A stretch of DNA of 64,000 bases from Streptomyces roseirectus (lineage in GTDB: Bacteria; Actinomycetota; Actinomycetes; Streptomycetales; Streptomycetaceae): contig NZ_CP060828.1 in NCBI RefSeq assembly GCF_014489635.1, forward strand, positions 372,001 to 436,000. Direction: 5' to 3'. Both the position numbers and the translations under genes were made by a program. The notes under the pieces were generated by a model. It saw only the letters and a list, made by a program, of their open reading frames with translations, was not told the origin of the DNA and did no database searches. Below, one piece after another: positions 62,886 through 64,000 of this stretch. Within the stretch, counting starts at the first letter, position 1; each line of letters begins with the position of its first letter.

Positions 62886-63593
62886 TCAGAGCTTCCGCAG
62901 CCAGTCGTCGGCCACGCCGTGCAGGGCCTGTTCGGCGGGCCGCAGGCGGGTGTCGTCCGTCCGGTAGGTGAGGTGGTCGACGACGTCCACGACACCGTCG
63001 AGCCGGCGGGTCATGCCGACCGCGATGGGGATCTCACTGCGCCGCTCCAGCCGTCCGGTGAGGAAGACGACGCCGTCGCGTACCGCGACGTCGATGGTCT
63101 GCGGGACCAGCCACAGGGTCTCCAGGAGGACCTCCTGCCGCACGGCGCGCAGGATCTCGGCGTCCGGGCGCAGGAAGACGTGGAGCAGGTCCCGGCGGGT
63201 GACGATGCCCGCGAGCCGCATCTCCTCGTCCACGACGGGCAGGCGTTCGACGCCGTGGGCGGCCATGAGCCGGGCGGCCTCGGTGACGGTGGCGTCGGCG
63301 CGTACGGTGACGGCGGGCGTCGACATGATGCCGCCGGCGCTGCGTGCCCGGCTCTTCGCCTCGGCGTGCCGGGCGCGGGCGCTGAGGTGGTGGCGCACGC
63401 CGGGCCGGCGCGTCTGGTGCGAGATGAGATCGGTCCCGGAGATCACGCCGATCACCTTGCCGTCCTCGTCGACCACCGGAAGGCCGCCGATGCGGTGCTC
63501 GTCGAGCAGGCGCACCACCTCTTTGAACGGGGTCCCGTACTCGGCGGTGACCACCCCATGGGTCATGAGGGCGCCGACCTTCATGGGCTTCAT
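62886..63593 (-). CDS. CBS-BON domain protein
   Basis: 235 residues: CBS 1 (VGALMTHGVVTAEYGTPFKE, GLPVVDEDGKVIGVISGTDL), a basic linker RRPGVRHHLSARARHAEAKS, CBS 2 (GIMSTPAVTVRADATVTEAA, ERLPVVDEEMRLAGIVTRRD), BON (IDVAVRDGVVFLTGRLERRS, RLDGVVDVVDHLTYRTDDT). AAGGAGG 7 bases before the ATG. Of the four CBS-BON proteins this is the closest in its layout to the one at 53957. Confidence 0.9.
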   Translation of the reverse strand: MKPMKVGALMTHGVVTAEYGTPFKEVVRLLDEHRIGGLPVVDEDGKVIGVISGTDLISHQTRRPGVRHHLSARARHAEAKSRARSAGGIMSTPAVTVRADATVTEAARLMAAHGVERLPVVDEEMRLAGIVTRRDLLHVFLRPDAEILRAVRQEVLLETLWLVPQTIDVAVRDGVVFLTGRLERRSEIPIAVGMTRRLDGVVDVVDHLTYRTDDTRLRPAEQALHGVADDWLRKL

Positions 63594-63679
63594 GTCCGAG
63601 CCTCCTTCGCACTCTGCCCGCGGCCCGTCCTGCCGCGGGCTCCGGTTCCAGGTTCCGTCGTGGGGGTCCGGGTCCGCAG

Positions 63680-63693
63680 AGGCCGGTCGGTCC
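63680..63693. promoter_or_regulatory. OsdR/DosR-like box between CBS and USP genes
   Basis: AGGCCGGTCGGTCC, 86 bases from the CBS-BON start and 87 from the USP start at 63781, centred between divergent genes; a further AGGCCCGGTGGGCCCT at 63700-63715 is a weak neighbour. Confidence 0.5.
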
Positions 63694-63780
63694 CCGTCGA
63701 GGCCCGGTGGGCCCTCCCCGCGCCGGTCGCACCGCAGGAGGCTGGGCAGTGGAGAACCGCCCCTGGCCGGAGGTGCCGTG

Positions 63781-64000
63781 ATGAAGGATCAGCCCGTGGT
63801 CGTCGGAGTCGACGGATCCGACGCGAGTATGGCCGCCGCGCAGTGGGCGGCCCGCGAGGCGCTGCGGCGTGACCAGCCCCTGCGTCTGGTGCACGCCTGG
63901 AACCGGTACACCCGGCAGCGGGACACCGTCCTCTCCAGCGCGGCCCAGCGGCACCTGGCCCGGCGCTCACTGCTGCGGGCCGGGGAGCGGGTGCGCGCCG
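63781..64000 (+). CDS. Universal stress protein (partial, runs off the window)
   Basis: 73 codons are visible: PVVVGVDGSDASMAAAQWAA, REALRRDQPLRLVHAWNRYT and RQRDTVLSSAAQRHLARRSL. Typical first half of a UspA domain. GGAGG 7 bases before the ATG (GTGATG). C-terminus is beyond the window. Confidence 0.9.
   Translation, partial: MKDQPVVVGVDGSDASMAAAQWAAREALRRDQPLRLVHAWNRYTRQRDTVLSSAAQRHLARRSLLRAGERVRA

Noticed and set aside
1..64000. CRISPR arrays, tRNA or rRNA genes, insertion sequences
   Set aside because: No regularly spaced repeats, transposase motifs or terminal inverted repeats with target duplications were recognised; tRNA/rRNA were not seen by eye, though a dedicated scan would be needed to exclude them.

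Overview
The window is very GC-rich, with AGGAGG-type ribosome binding sites, frequent GTG starts and many ATGA/GTGA stop-start overlaps. Together with the gene content (DevR/OsdR-type two-component system, Acg-type nitroreductases, Rv1733c-like protein, many tandem UspA proteins) this points to a Streptomyces or close relative. It looks like an extended hypoxia/dormancy island comparable to the DosR regulon of mycobacteria and the OsdR regulon of Streptomyces coelicolor.

Layout. 1-4.3 kb: a cut-off TrkH/KtrB potassium channel subunit, NhaA antiporter, and an NfeD-like/flotillin pair, all on the minus strand. 4.5-13.9 kb: one minus-strand operon for a group 3b (NADP-linked, cytosolic) [NiFe] hydrogenase, HyhBGSL, with maturation genes (endopeptidase, hypF, hypC, hypD, hypE) joined by 4-base overlaps. 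14.2-19.4 kb: an ABC-2 exporter, a tandem USP and a DUF4389 membrane protein. 19.8-24.9 kb: two Acg-type nitroreductases around a USP, then a decayed arsenic-resistance locus. 24.9-30.4 kb: a GerMN/Gmad2 lipoprotein, a flavodoxin, and a two-gene TRYPCO2 / trypsin-P-loop NTPase-TPR module that is frameshifted at an 11-C run. 30.6-42.7 kb: pyruvate (2-oxoacid):ferredoxin oxidoreductase with a fused NAD(P)H reductase/ferredoxin subunit, three-gene proton-translocating transhydrogenase, zinc alcohol dehydrogenase, aldehyde dehydrogenase, a GAF regulator and a USP. 43-64 kb: an OsdR-like response regulator, four CBS-BON proteins, a cNMP-binding protein, DoxX, six more USPs, phosphoketolase, GAPDH, a GNAT/acyl-CoA synthetase fusion, flavodoxin, Rv1733c-like, STAS, PPOX and HPF-like proteins, an OsdK-like dual-GAF kinase, a shortened Hsp20 and two tiny membrane proteins.

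How it fits together (inference). Pyruvate oxidation through Por, acetyl phosphate from phosphoketolase, acyl-CoA synthetase, ADH/ALDH, transhydrogenase and an NADP-linked hydrogenase make a plausible set for discharging reductant and conserving energy when oxygen runs out. The USPs, CBS proteins, nitroreductases and HPF-like factor fit a non-growing state. A palindrome close to GGGCCGNNCGGCCC recurs in about 15 intergenic regions, mostly 40-110 bp before start codons, and is the obvious candidate binding site of the encoded response regulator. Several genes are decaying (arsR, arsC, an HTH-PPOX gene, part of one USP, the Hsp20), so the island also shows erosion. No RNA genes, insertion sequences or CRISPR arrays were seen.
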